Below are positions 21,538 through 33,600 of a stretch of DNA of 64,000 bases, piece after piece; the first letter of the stretch is position 1, and every line of letters begins with the position of its first letter. The stretch spans positions 853,501-917,500 of the forward strand of contig BRXU01000004.1 of NCBI GenBank assembly GCA_030267565.1, in the 5' to 3' direction. The notes beneath the pieces were generated by a model. The model searched no databases. It saw only the letters and a list, made by a program, of their open reading frames with translations, and was not told the DNA's origin. The position numbers and the translations under genes are program-made. The DNA comes from Pleodorina starrii. Lineage: Eukaryota > Chlorophyta > Chlorophyceae > Chlamydomonadales > Volvocaceae.

Positions 21538-23304
21538 GTTGGCGTGGCATCGGGATGCCGGGGCAGGGCAGTGTTGGCGCGGGGGGGGAGAAGGGCGGAT
21601 GGAACTGGGGAGAGGGAGGAGCGGTGGGCGTGTGGGCGCGTGGTGTGGGCGGTTTGTGTGTGTGCTGTCAGTGAAGGGGAAGGAACTGGCGGCGGAGGGA
21701 TGATCGGTTTGATTGGCCCGCAGGTTTGTACCGGTAGGAGAGAGAGAGAGGAGACACTGCCGGCGCGTGCTTGAAGGTGTATGTGTGTGCGTACTTTCTT
21801 TGGCATGCACTGGAAGGCCGTACGGCGGATATGTATTTTTTGACAGGCGGATGGCTTCGGGCTCGAGTGGTTTCGGGGCGGGCCTGTCTGGCCCGATGCG
21901 CTCTTTCTTGTATCGCCGAGGGGAGCGTCCGTTCCGTTTTATTCCGGGTAACGGACAATTAACTTGACATATATATATATTTCCCGGTTGAATGAAGCAC
22001 GGCTTGGCCATTTGAATGACGGCGGCATCGGCGTTGTCGAAACCTGGGGGCGCTGATCCCTGCTGATCCGCTTGAGCACAACGAACCCGTGTGTTCCATG
22101 GCCGTATACGACATTTCCACTTCTTGGCATAAACTTGTTTTGGCTTCTCCATTATTTGCGGTGCGAAAGAATCGCCGATTGGGAGCGGAGCCCCTGCACC
22201 TGCCGCCCCCACGCCCTCCATGTCGGAGGGGAGCGTTGGGTTGGTTCGTGCAGCCGTGTTGTCATTCCAACAGCTCACACAATAACGTGCACAGTGAGCT
22301 GCAAATATCCGCCAAGAAACCCTATGACGCTGACGGTTCGCTTTCATTCAATTATGGTCGTTTGTTAATTTGTTGGGGTATGGGCGACTTGAGGGTTGGG
22401 ATGCAAAGTGCCGTATCCTGTGAGCCGTGCTCCTCTCCAACTTCCATTGGCTCCCGAGACTGGTTTCTCATTGAATTTTGCATATGGGACTTCCATTGTG
22501 TCAGATCAGTCACTTTAAGATTGTTAGACGTTGTAAGCATGTTGAGGCCCCTGTTTCTAACGGTGGCTCCCTGGCTCGCCCACCGCACGTCCGCACCGTC
22601 AGGTCTCCCCCCCGGTGCAAGCAAACTCGTGCACGATGCCGCTATCGGTCGCCGTTTCCCTTTTGCACAGGTGTGCGACGCACTCTCCCCCTTACCCTGC
22701 AGCGCGGGAAGTAACGTAACATTGCCAACTACCGGTACCGGTACCGACCGACACATGTGGACTCGGCTTTGCACGTGTCGACGTATTACTACGGGCGTGT
22801 AACTCCTGTGCGAACACACTCGAAGAAAATATTCTATGGCTATTGTTTCTTTGCGGTGACCCGGATATCTGGGCACACATCTACCTGAGCAGACGAAGCC
22901 ACTCCTGCCTACAGCGCTTTATACCTGCGGATTTCAATTGATGTTATCAATCGTTGAGCAATTGAAATGTGTTTTTTGCTTCGTGGCATGCGGCATGGCT
23001 TTTGCGCACATCGGGACATCGCTACCTGACGCAACGATACAACCTTTTCAGCCTTGCGTATGCGTCAGTTATGATGCAAAGTATATTTATATTCTCAAGA
23101 GGATGCGCGATGGAACAGTTCTCCTGGTTTGCTGCATAATCGGGCCTTTTGTACCGAACTTTACCAGATTCCCTTCTGTGAAGTGCATGCTGCAAACCGT
23201 GCAAAAGTATTGATTGCGGTCAGCAAATTGTATTGTAGAGCTTTTCCGACGAAAGCTCCTGTGATCGCTTCTGTTGTCCGCTTGCACGCTCCAGCCCCAA
23301 CGCC
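21538..23304. other. Intergenic region between the hydrolase and fabZ
   Basis: This holds the 3' region of the hydrolase gene and the 5' region of fabZ. The first 300 bases are G-rich on the plus strand, then the sequence becomes AT-richer (for example a TA run at 21970-21979). I found no coding exon, RNA gene or mobile element with recognisable ends. Confidence 0.4.
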
Positions 23305-25551
23305 ATGGCCCTGTCCTCTCGTAGCTTGCAGTCTGGTCGGGTCTGCAGCCGCAAGGCTGCGGCTCGCAGCTTCGTGAGCGTCCGGCCTGCGCGGTCGATG
23401 CCGGTCGTCCGCGCTGACGCCGCCCAAGCTGGCGAGGCGCCGAAGGCTCTCTCCGTGGAGAAATCCGGCCCGAACTTCAAGCCACTGCGCGACGTCATGC
23501 AGATTATGCAGATCCTGCCGCACAGGTGCCCGAGTAAAAAGCGTGACTCGCATGCGCAAGCGTTATAACGCCAGCTCGGGGTTGAATAAGCAGGAGCCCA
23601 TTGGCCATGACGACCATTTTGAACCATTCGGGTCATCATAGAAATATAATTATCGAATGGGTGCGAACTTGCGTCACCCGCTGTGCGCCCTGCTGACCTG
23701 GTGACGAGCGTTCCGGCAGCTGACACAGCCTGCCTTGTCGCGCGTGGAAGGCCGCGCACATCCACCAGGTGCCACATTCCTTCGTCCCTTTTGGCTCCTC
23801 TGTGACCCAATGTGTCAGCGGCCACATAATCCATCCTCCTCATGCACCTCAATCACGGGACCCTGGTGCCATTCAGGCTGCTGCTGCAGCGCGCCACAGC
23901 TGGGTTGCCGTACACACGACCACACCGCCCTACCTCGCGCCTTCGTCTTGCGCTCCGCATCACCTCAGCCTCCGTCCCTGCCTCCTCCTCCTGCCTGCTG
24001 CCAGGTACCCCTTCCTGCTGGTCGACCGGGTGGTGGAGTGGGAGAAGGAGAAGTACGCTGTGGGCTACAAGTGCATCACCATCAACGACAACTTCTTTCC
24101 GGGCCACTTCCCGGAGCGGGCCATCATGCCAGGTGAGGGTTTTAGGGTTTACGGAGGGGGAGGTGACGGAGCGGGGATTGGAGGGCTGGTTAGGCGTTGT
24201 GAGGTGGGTGACGCTGGGCTGGTCGCGAGGTTGGGTCGATGTGGGTGCTCATGTCAACCCGCTGAAGCTGGCGCCGATAGCGGGCGGGGCGCTCATTGCA
24301 AGGTGACGGAGGGCAAGGCCGGTATGGCACCGGACGGCGTGATTCAAGTTTGGGCGTGTGCTGTGCAGTGCTGACTCGAGGGTTCCGAGCCGCGCATCAA
24401 AAGGCCCGGATCGGCGGAGAGGGTGGGCCGTACAAAGCAGGTGCATGGAGCCTACATGCAACCCTGCCACACAAAGCGGTTGTGGGTCTGCGACCCTCGC
24501 CGCAACGGAGGGGCACACACCCGGTTGTGTGGGCCCCGCTCCGCTCCGTTCCGCCCGGCTCCACATCTCCGCACCCGCCCACGGAGCCCCGCTGCGTGCT
24601 GTGCAGTCCACCGCGTCGTGGCCGCGAGGCAACTGGCCGGGCGCTGGCACGCTTGCAATCCTCTCCTGTCGCTCCCCTCCTCGCGCTCTCCCCTTTTCAG
24701 TCACGATTTGTCGACTTAAAATTTCACAGTTACGGAACCGACTGTCCGTCGTTCTTGCCCCTCCCAGGCGTGCTGCAGGTTGAGGCGATGGCCCAGCTGG
24801 CCGGCATTGTGATGTTGGACCCCGAGGACACGGAGGCCAAGGGGCTGTTCTTCTTCGCGGGCATTGAGAACTGCCGCTTCCGCAAGCCGGTGGTGCCGGG
24901 AGACGTGCTGGTGGGTGGGGTGGTGGCGGGACCGGGGGGCGGAACTGGGGTGGGGCGGAGCTGGTGTGGGAGGGAGCTTAGGGTGGTGGCAGGGCCGCGG
25001 GGGGGGGGGGGAGGCAGATCGGATGCTGGCTGGGCCCTGAGCACCATCGGTCTACGCACCTTGGCTCGACGACGCACTGCAGCGTATTTCCGCAGGTGAT
25101 CTGTAGTAAAGCCGGGCTGTTGCGGCGCTGGTGTCACTGCCTCTCATATGATGTGGTGGGAGGAGACCAGCTCGCGCGCCTCTTTCGCGCGCACCCTTCG
25201 CCTGCTTCTGTCCCTGTCCCTGGCACCGCCTCCTGCCGCCTACCGGCTGTAGGACAGCGCAGAGCAGATCCCTCCCAACCGACCCCGCCATCTTCCCCCA
25301 TTGAGAGCCGCTGACTCCCTCTCATCCGCACCCCGTCTGCCTCGACTCTCGAGTACTTTCAACAAATGGAAAAGCAAACCGCCCACCCGCCCACCCGCCC
25401 GTTTGGTCCCCATTCCCGTTCTTAGATGATGCGCGTGGAGGTGACCAAGAACAACAAGCGGTTCGGTATCGTCAAGGTGGCGGCCAGCGGCTACGTGGGT
25501 GAGGACATTGTGGTGGAGGCGGAGCTCACACTGGCCATGGGCAAGAAGTAA
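23305..25551 (+). CDS. FABZ: 3-hydroxyacyl-[acyl-carrier-protein] dehydratase FabZ, plastid precursor
   Basis: FabZ removes water from 3-hydroxyacyl-ACP to give trans-2-enoyl-ACP in type II fatty-acid synthesis, which is plastidial in algae. Four exons join in phase: 23305-23525, 24005-24132, 24768-24910 and 25426-25551, giving 205 residues. The first 50 or so are a transit peptide rich in Ser, Arg and Ala ([20 protein letters not shown]). The mature part begins near [20 protein letters not shown]. Catalytic motifs are present: the His in [11 protein letters not shown] and the acidic residue in [12 protein letters not shown]. The fold then continues through [21 protein letters not shown] and ends [10 protein letters not shown]. 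The length after cleavage is normal for the family (about 150). The start is the first in-frame ATG and gives a typical transit peptide. Confidence 0.96.
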
Positions 25552-27658
25552 ACTGGGCGGCACTGGGCGAGGGCGACTCCCCAATTGAGTTGCTTGAAAA
25601 GTCACGGAAGTGGCTACCTGCCACTTCCGTGACACCTGCCTGCCGTGGTGAGCACCTGCCGTTTTTGAAAGTCACGGAAGTGGCTGGCGGAGGCAGGGGT
25701 GTGCAGGGAGTGACGCTTGATTCTGACGGAGGGACGGTGCGACGGCGCCGGTCCCTCCCCCTTCTTGGCGGCGAGGAATGCTGGTAGGGAGGTAGCGGGT
25801 GTGAAGGGAATGGCCCCAGGGCAGGGCAGTTTGTTGTTGCGACGGGCTGGTGTGGAGGGTTGGGCTGGGCTGGCGGGTGCCCACACTCGGCTCGCCGTTG
25901 CAGCCCGTCCCCGCCCCCACCCCCGCAGCCGCAGGGGTTGATCCCCCCGGGGGTGGTCTGCGTGTGGACGTCCAGGACGCGTGGGACGGGAGGAAGGGTG
26001 ACGATGACGGTACGACATCTGCGTGCCAGCCTGAGTACCGGTGATTGGGCCTCGGGGTGACGTGATGATACGCCGAGTGGTTGATTGGCGCGGGTGCGGC
26101 GCGCGGGCACCGAGCGGACTGGACGACCGAATGGGACAGGCGGGCGGCGCTTGCAGATAGGCGGCGGGAAGTTGGGCAGACCCTTGTCTGACCTTTTACG
26201 CCGCCCAGCGCCAGCGCGTAGCCCTTCGGAGCCCTGCAGCTGTGACGCTCGTGGCGTCTGGCAGGCGGATAACCCATATCCAGAGGCAAGGGTGATGTGG
26301 AATGCGAAACAGGGCTCAATCCCTCCCCCGTCCTTACCCTGCGCATGCGTGTGTATGGGGCTACCGGTATACCAACGGACTGGGGGGGGGGAAAGAGTTC
26401 AGAGTTCAGACCTCGGACGGCAGCCACGCGCAACGTGTGGCTCGTCTTCAACGTGTATGTGGTTATGAGTCAGGCCGACCCAGATCGCATGCCTGACTGA
26501 TGCCAAGTCCGCCTGATGACTGGGCCGCAAAATCCTGAACACCAAGGCGACTAACGCCGCCGGATTTGTACTCACGCCGGGTACTTTGGCTGCCCGTACT
26601 GTCGTAGGTTCCGTGTGCTGGGTGCTGCATCAATTCTTCGCTCGCGGCGCCACACATCGGTCAAACGTCAGTGTGGTCGCGTTCCGTCTATCCATATCTC
26701 CCAACAGTTCGCACCTCCCTCCACGCATGCATCGCGAAAGCACCGACGTCCCCAGGAAGACCCTGCCCAACAAGCTGTCCACTGCTGGGGGGAGGGACGC
26801 CGACCCCCTTGGGCCCCACATCGCTGCAGCTCGACCACTGCCCCCACCACCGCTGACCGCTCCCATTACCACCACCATAACCGTGCGGCTGCATGGGTGG
26901 GTGATCTACTCGTGCATGCCGCTAGCTGGCTCACCCGCCGTCGCTGGAGCGCCAGCCCCACTACCAAAATGACCGCAAGGAAGAACCAGACCAGACCAGA
27001 CTCTAAACAGCTGTCTGCCAAAACCCTCTCACGTATGAACGGTTACGACGGCCCCGCGGGTAGGCCTGGGCCTCAGCTCATCGAATCTACCTGTGTCTAC
27101 CGGTACCGGCCGCGCCGGCGTCTGCGAAGACACGACGCCCGGGTCACGACCGCTGCCTCGTCTGCCGCAGCTACATGCCGCAGCACATACAGCTGGCTAA
27201 GATGTGGCTAAGGGTGACGGAGGCGGAGGGGGCCAAACGCGTTCCCGCGCATATCGCGGCGGCCGGCAGCTGGACACACGTCTACACGGATCTTGCTTTG
27301 GATTGCGGGTAACAGCTTCACAGTCTTGTAACAGGTGCGATCAGGGTCGTGTCAGCACCGTCCTTCGGCGACACCACTCATTTCAGTACGGCAGCAGCAG
27401 GAGGCATCGTAATGTCCACAAGCACATCGTAACCTGACAGAGGGGGCGAGTGGCTGAGCACATGACCGCAAGCAACATGCAACAACACACCGCGCGGCGG
27501 CAGCGGCTGCCGGCGGCGGTGGCAGGCGGCAGCGGCCCCGCCGACCTTTCGGCCCCAAGCGTGGCGCGGCCCCAGTAGTCCCCTGCCCCTAAACAACAGG
27601 TGGACAGCTCAGGTTTCAGCTGGTCGCCGCCCGCGGCCGGCGTTCTTCCTTTCATCTC
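25552..27658. other. Convergent intergenic region between fabZ and the GILT-like gene
   Basis: The two flanking genes point toward each other, so this should hold both 3' regions. It starts with the hairpin repeats at 25601-25684. The remainder has only short, GC-driven open frames on both strands and no recognisable domain. Confidence 0.4.
25601..25684. repeat. Hairpin plus third copy of a 14-bp motif just after fabZ
   Basis: GTCACGGAAGTGGC at 25601-25614 and its exact reverse complement at 25620-25633 form a 14-bp stem with a 5-base loop, 50 bases after the fabZ stop. The same motif, preceded again by TTGAAA-like sequence, returns in direct orientation at 25671-25684. Confidence 0.9.
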
Positions 27659-29294
27659 TTATGCCAACTCTCCGGGGGCCGCCTCCCGCGGCTCCTCCTT
27701 CGGGCCGCACACGTCAGCAGGCCAGCTGCCAGCCAGCTGCTCGTAACGCTCGCAGACGGTACGGACAAAGTCCGCCACTTCGGAGCCGCCCGGGCAGTCG
27801 TACCTGATACAGGCGGTGCAGCAAGGCAGGGCGTCCAGGGGCGACAACTGTGTCTTGGTGGTGGTTGGGGACGCGCTGCTGTGTGTCACTTATACGGTAC
27901 ACACACAGGTCCGACGTGGAGCTGAACCCTGGTTTAGCTCCAGGGGGGGCGGGCTGTAGGAGTGCTGGGCCTTGCGCCCCAGGCTGGCTGGCGGACGCAA
28001 CCCCTCGGGCGGGGAGTAAGGAAGAAGCGGAAGAAACCCCACACCGGCCTACACCGACGATCCGCCCTTGAGCCCTCTCCCCCAAACCCCCTAGCTACCC
28101 CGCATTTCCCCATCCCTCCTCACCAACGCGCATCGTCGTGTGTGCAGCGGTACTCGCCGCCGATATAGACGGTGCAGCTCTTGGCCACGCCGCGAGCGTG
28201 TGACTCCGCTGCCGACTCCCGCAGCGCCAGGCGTCCCTCGTTCCCGCCCCAGCATTCCCGGACCCGGCCCGCCAGGCGGCCGGGTAAGCCTGTGGCCTGC
28301 ACGCCACCGAGCGATCGAGTCGCGTGGGCGCGTGTCGAGGTGGAAGGTGGGCGACCGGTAGGGAGCGGGGCCGCCACGTCATGCGGGGCCGCGGCCGCAC
28401 AGGACCGACGAACGAGTGTAGCAGGAAGGTGTGAGAAATGCACCCGGTTGCGCAAACCCGCGTGAAGATAGCGCTTCCGGAGGAGTCGAACGCGCAGCTG
28501 GAATCTCAGCGAGCTGCACACCCGGTCAGGGTCTGCAGGCCTGATTGAGTTGCAGTTGCCGCACCCGCGAGAATATTCGCCAAAACGTCGCCTCGGTCGG
28601 TGACTTGGCTGCAGTTCGGCTTCACAACGCTCCAAGGGAGGTGGCCCTCAGCGCAGGCTGCGCCCGCCTCCGCCTGTTGGCCCCATCGCCAGGTCAAACA
28701 ACGTCCGCAGTGTCCCATGGTTATGTAAAGGAGTACATCACTCCCTTACCCCCATCGCCAGCCCCCGTCCACGCCGGCCCCTTCGCTGCCCACCCCCCTT
28801 CCATGTTCCATCCTCTCCACCTGCAGACAGGACTCCGCAAGCTCCTCCGAACCCACTTCCTCGAATCGCTCGTTCTGGCAGACGAGGAAGGACCAGCCGA
28901 GGTCCGATTTGTTGGCGCCGTGCGGCCGGCCGTAGCGCTGTGCGCACAGCTGCTGGATGTCGCCGTCGCACTCGGCGGGACCGTGCTTGCAGGCAACGGT
29001 TCCATCGTTCTCCTCATCCGCGATGTAGACGGTCCGTATGTCGGCTATGGTGCGCACCATGCGGAGGACTTCGTCGAAGCGCGCCTCCGCACGACGTGCG
29101 TCGGGGCAACGGCTCATGACAAACAACTCTATTAGGACCCGGGGTCCACGGCCCTGAGTGTAGGCCGCAAGCTTGCTTGTTTTAGTTTCACCTTGTGCGA
29201 CAAGGTGAGCTGTTGATGCGCCCAGCGCATGAGCGCAGGCTGCCACCGTTACGAGGAACAACAGCCCTAGAGCACTAATTCCGACACTCGCCAT
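27659..29294 (-). CDS. GILT-like secreted or lysosomal thiol reductase
   Basis: GILT (gamma-interferon-inducible lysosomal thiol reductase family) proteins reduce disulfides in acidic compartments or outside the cell. Three exons join in phase: 29294-28821, 28296-28124 and 27803-27659, giving 263 residues. An N-terminal signal peptide is clear (MASVGISALGLLFLVTVAACAHA). The thioredoxin-like core begins at VLIELFVMSRCPDARR. The family signature CKHGPAECDGDIQQLC follows near residues 100-115. The C-terminal half has CWGGNEGRLAL and KSCTVYIGGEYRC, the usual end of the domain. One oddity is the active site, which reads CPDA where the classical motif is CxxC, so the resolving cysteine is missing at that position. 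Redox activity, if kept, would need another cysteine. The fabZ gene lies next to it in convergent orientation. Confidence 0.9.
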
Positions 29295-30649
29295 GATAGA
29301 TGCACGTATATGTTTCAGAGAAAGCTGATGTAGGGTCAGTGAACCTCGAGCAGCGTCTAAATTCAGGCTTCAAGGCCAACTTCCGGCGGGCGTACGGGTA
29401 GGTTGCCCTAATTCGGAACACTGAACACTTTGCGAGCAATTATAAATTTGAGCTTGCAACCTTTACAGCCAAATACTCTACCAGAGGTCCGTACATATGT
29501 CCTCGACATGCTGTAAATTTCGTATGCAAAGATAGGCAGGTCCTTGCACAATAACCCTCAAAATGTGGTACTGGGTACGCTCGCCCCTGAGTGGAACAAA
29601 CGCCCCCTATCTGGAACACCGCCCAACGGCCAAAAAGTGCCAGCCTTTGCGACGCGCGACTCCTGCGAATGCATTGTTGCCATTATATATCATGTCCGGT
29701 CACTTTAGTGTACATATGTCACTTAGCAGAGGTCACCCCGCGTGCCTAGTGGCCCAATGCCAGACGCTCGCTTCCCACCGACGCGCGCGGCCGGGCCCCT
29801 GGGTCGGCCCTTGGACGGAGCGAGAGACTTCTTTGCTTTCGTCATTTGACTGTATGGGTAAACCTATGTATACCTCCGAACAAATAGCACTTGTATATCA
29901 CTTATAACGTCCTTCTTGCAAGTCTGGCGCTATATCGCTCATCCAGCACGTCAGGAAGTGACGATGCCGCATCGTGGTTCTAACAAAAGCAATTGTTTCT
30001 CGCAGCACCAAGCACCTAGCGCATGCCCAAAATTTACCGTAGATTACCCGTACGTTAATGTCCATGTTGTAATTTTCTGATGATTTTTGGTATCACCATT
30101 TCGCTGAAACAAATCATTGTTCCATATAGGGGACTGTTCCGAATTAGGGCAACCTACCCGTACCCAGAGCTCTGGGCGTACCTTCCAACCAGACGGGATA
30201 GTTGGGGCGGGTTTACCCTTGTCTACAAATTACCGCAACTCTCCACTATGAGTTCTCATGCTTGGTTAGGACGGTGACTTGAACCGGATGCTTTGCAAGA
30301 CGTCGGGACGGTTACCTTCCGTACAACCGAGTCCAACTAGACAGGTGTTCCGATGTTTATTTTCTAGGACCACACGAACGCTGTCAGGAGTCCCTTACCG
30401 AAAGGCAAGCCGTAGCTCTTAACGTCAAGAAACATTTAATGACCCATATCTTCCCCATTCCAACCTCTGCTTCTAACCCTGTGTAGAGGAGCTTATTTGT
30501 ACCGCTTTTGAATTACATCGCATGTGGCCTTCCTGTACTCTAAACTTGAAAGGGAATCCACCTGTTCTGTCCTATGACGCTCCACGCACACCGCCGTAAG
30601 GCGCTATCGATTACAACTTAGGACGCTGACAATTAGAAGGAGGCCCATC
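29295..30649. other. Divergent intergenic region occupied largely by a MITE
   Basis: The GILT-like gene (minus) and the SCYL2-like gene (plus) both read outward from here. A 773-bp terminal-inverted-repeat element fills 29392-30164. The 5' flank of the SCYL2-like gene, 30165-30649, has no repeat or ORF that I can support. Confidence 0.6.
29392..30164. mobile_element. Non-autonomous DNA transposon (MITE-like) with 29-bp TIRs
   Basis: The 29 bases at 29392-29420 are the exact reverse complement of 30136-30164 (they start GTACGGGTAGGTTGCCC and end TTCGGAACA). The interior of about 715 bp has no transposase ORF. Subterminal copies of a (T/C)GGAACA motif recur inside the left end, near 29413, 29590 and 29618. 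A segment near 29606-29622 resembles the inner edge of the right end, as if the left end had been interrupted. The outermost four bases, GTAC, could be a target duplication, but they are palindromic, so this cannot be settled from one copy. The superfamily is not assigned. Confidence 0.85.
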
Positions 30650-33600
30650 ATGTCCGGAATCGGTGCCGCGTTCCGCTCTGTTGCCCAAAAGGGTGCAGAG
30701 CTCGCCCGACAGCTTGCAGAGGAGGCTGCGTCGGGGCTCTCGGGATTCAAATTCCACCGCGAATACCAGATCGTAGCACAGGTCGGTACAGCCGGCCCAC
30801 ATGGCCTCTGGCGCATCTTCTCGGCTGTGGCTCGGTCGCCAACGGCGCTCGTGCACGACGTCAGCATCTGGGTATTGGACAAGCGCCAGCTGCTCGCGAT
30901 GGGGTAAGTAGGTTCGTGCGTGCCTGACAAGGAAGCGGGAGATTCAGACGCGGGGAGAAACCACACGGTGCGTGGGCGCTGCACCAGCCCCGGCGGGGCC
31001 CCTGCCTCCAGCAGGAATGCGTGAAAAGGCTTGTCGTCGAAGCGCCCATTAGTCTTCGGTTCGTTCCCTTCATTGGTGTCAGACGTTGCTGTGTCAGTTC
31101 GCTGCAATGCGTTGACATCTATCCGGTGATGTGCTTTTGCGTTGCAGCGACGACGGGGCCGCACTCCAACAGGGGCGCTCACCCTCGCAGGCGCAGCAAC
31201 GGTGGGAGCCGGTTCTGGAGCAGCAGCGCCTCAGCTGCGCGGTCATGACGCGGGTGAGGGGGCAGACCAGGGTCCAGCAGCCGCGTTATGCCCCCCGCGG
31301 GCGTGTGCGTGCTTCTCCCAGTAGCCAGGCGACTGGATACGCCGCAGCGGCACCCAAGCAATGCCAGTGCCGCAGCGGTTGCGAGGCTTAGTCGCTTTGC
31401 CTCTAACGCAACAACCTGAAGACAGACAGCTTGCGGCTTTGGAATGCGCTGCCTTGCTGCTGTTGGCGAGCCCGATCTGAGAGCGTGCCGTCCTTTACAT
31501 TGGCCGACCGCGGACTCCTTTCTTGCGCGCGGCGTCACTTGTAGCTCGATCGCCTGTGACGTACCTCGGAGATGAGCTGCCGAGTCTGCGGCCGTCACTT
31601 GCGGCCGTCACGAGCCCACCAACAACCACTGCCGTGGCTTTCGCGAAGCAAGTGTACGTACTCCCTCGGACATGGCCCCCAAAAGCGTGCGGCTACCGCC
31701 AGCTATCGCCTTGCTTTCGGGGCATGGCTCCCAACTGTAATAACGTACGTATCGGCCCCGCACATTTGCGTGCCGCACGCACGCACGCACGCACGCAGAT
31801 GAAACACCCCGGCGTGGTGAGGGTGGTGCAGCCGCTCGCGGAGACGTCCGGCCATGTAAGCGCCGCCGGCTGCGCTGAATGTATGTGTGTGCGTGATCGA
31901 TATGCGCTTGCGGTTTGCAAAGGTTCGCCTGGACCTGGATTGAAGCGCAATGCGTTCATGTCGTGGGCCGCAGCGCGCAGTGGTGTTCCTGCTTACTCCT
32001 TCACGACGCATGCCTGCCCCGCGTGTGTGTGTGTGGGCTCAACTCCTTGCTGTCGATTACATGCTGCCCGCTCCGCCTTCGTTGCCTCGCCCCGCCTTCG
32101 TTGCGGGGTCGATCGATCGATCGCTTGCAACTGCTGCTGGTGGCAGATGGTGTTGGTGACTGAGGCGGTGCGGGGCTGCCTACGAGACATACTGGTGGCG
32201 CAGCTGCAGCAGCAACAGCAGCAGCAGCAGCAGCAGGACACGCAGATAGCACAGCAGCAGCAGCAGATGCCGCCATCCGGCCGCCACGGCTCCGGCGGCG
32301 GCAGCCCCGGTGCGGGGGAGCCCCTGCTGAGCCTGCTTGAGGTCAAGCTGGGGCTGCTGTCGCTGGTGGACGTGCTGAGCTTCCTGCACGGCACGGCGAA
32401 GATGGCGCACTGCGGCATGTCACCGCAAGTGCGTGCGGCGTGTATGCAAATGCATGCCAGCCCCGTTCAATTATTATTTGTTGACCCTTGTATGCAAATG
32501 CATGCCGGCCCCGTTGAAATCATTTTTACATGTAAACACGGGGGGGGTTGTCCACGTATCGGGGTGAGGGGGGCGTAAATGAAATATCAGTGTTCTGTGT
32601 CTCGTTGCGGGAGCGAGGTGCGTGGTCACCTGGTCAGTGTAAACGGATGCACGCTGGGCGGGCGGGGTGGGTACGGGAGGCATGGCAGCCGTGTATGCGT
32701 GTGATGGTGGGCGCATCATCATACCACATGCTGGCGTGGTGATGCAGGCGCCAGCGAACACATCGCACAACCATCCATTGTTCCACCCGCCCTCGCCCCG
32801 CCTTCCCCCGTTTCCCCCTCCCTCCCTCCACTTACATTATTCTCCCCACTCTCGGGCACACGCGCAGTCGGTGGTGGTGGCCCCCGACGGCAGCTGGAAG
32901 CTCGCCGGCTTCTCCTTCGCAGTGCCTCTGCCGGGAAGCCCCCAGCAAGGTGGGGCGGCAACGGGCACCGCCGGCGGCTGGATGCGTGGCGCCGCCACCG
33001 GCAGCGGCGGCCCGCACGGCCTGGCTACCCTGCAGCCGCCGTACTCATACAGCGACCCCTTCCCTCCCCCCTGGGAGGAGCTGGCCAAGGTATGTGCCGC
33101 TGGATCCATGCAGCCATACATGCCGTACATACACGCCGTATATACCAGCCATACATGCCGTATTTATCGGACGTATTCTGCTTTGGGGACGTTCAGACGC
33201 ACGTGGGTAAAGGATATACACGGCGGGAGACTCAGGGGAGATGGGAACCCGGGCAGGGCTACCCAGACATACAGGGTGTGTGTGCAGCTGCCGTCCACGT
33301 GCCATGCGTTGGACATGTGATGTGATATGACGTGCGCGGGGTGAGGCGGTTGCTGGGGGCTGATGGAGGGGGGCTTGAAGTTTGCCTGTGTCAGCGGCAG
33401 CAGACACGCGCAAGCAAATGACTGCCTCTCTACACAAAACAAGTAAACAAATAACAAAAGCCAAGTAATGGAAAGCTCGACGATCGTGCGTTCACAAGAG
33501 AAAGCGTCTTCCATTCCCACGCACTGCACGATGGCACATGGGGGGTGCACATACACGCGTGCCTACTTCACACCACACACACACGCACACACTTACATAC

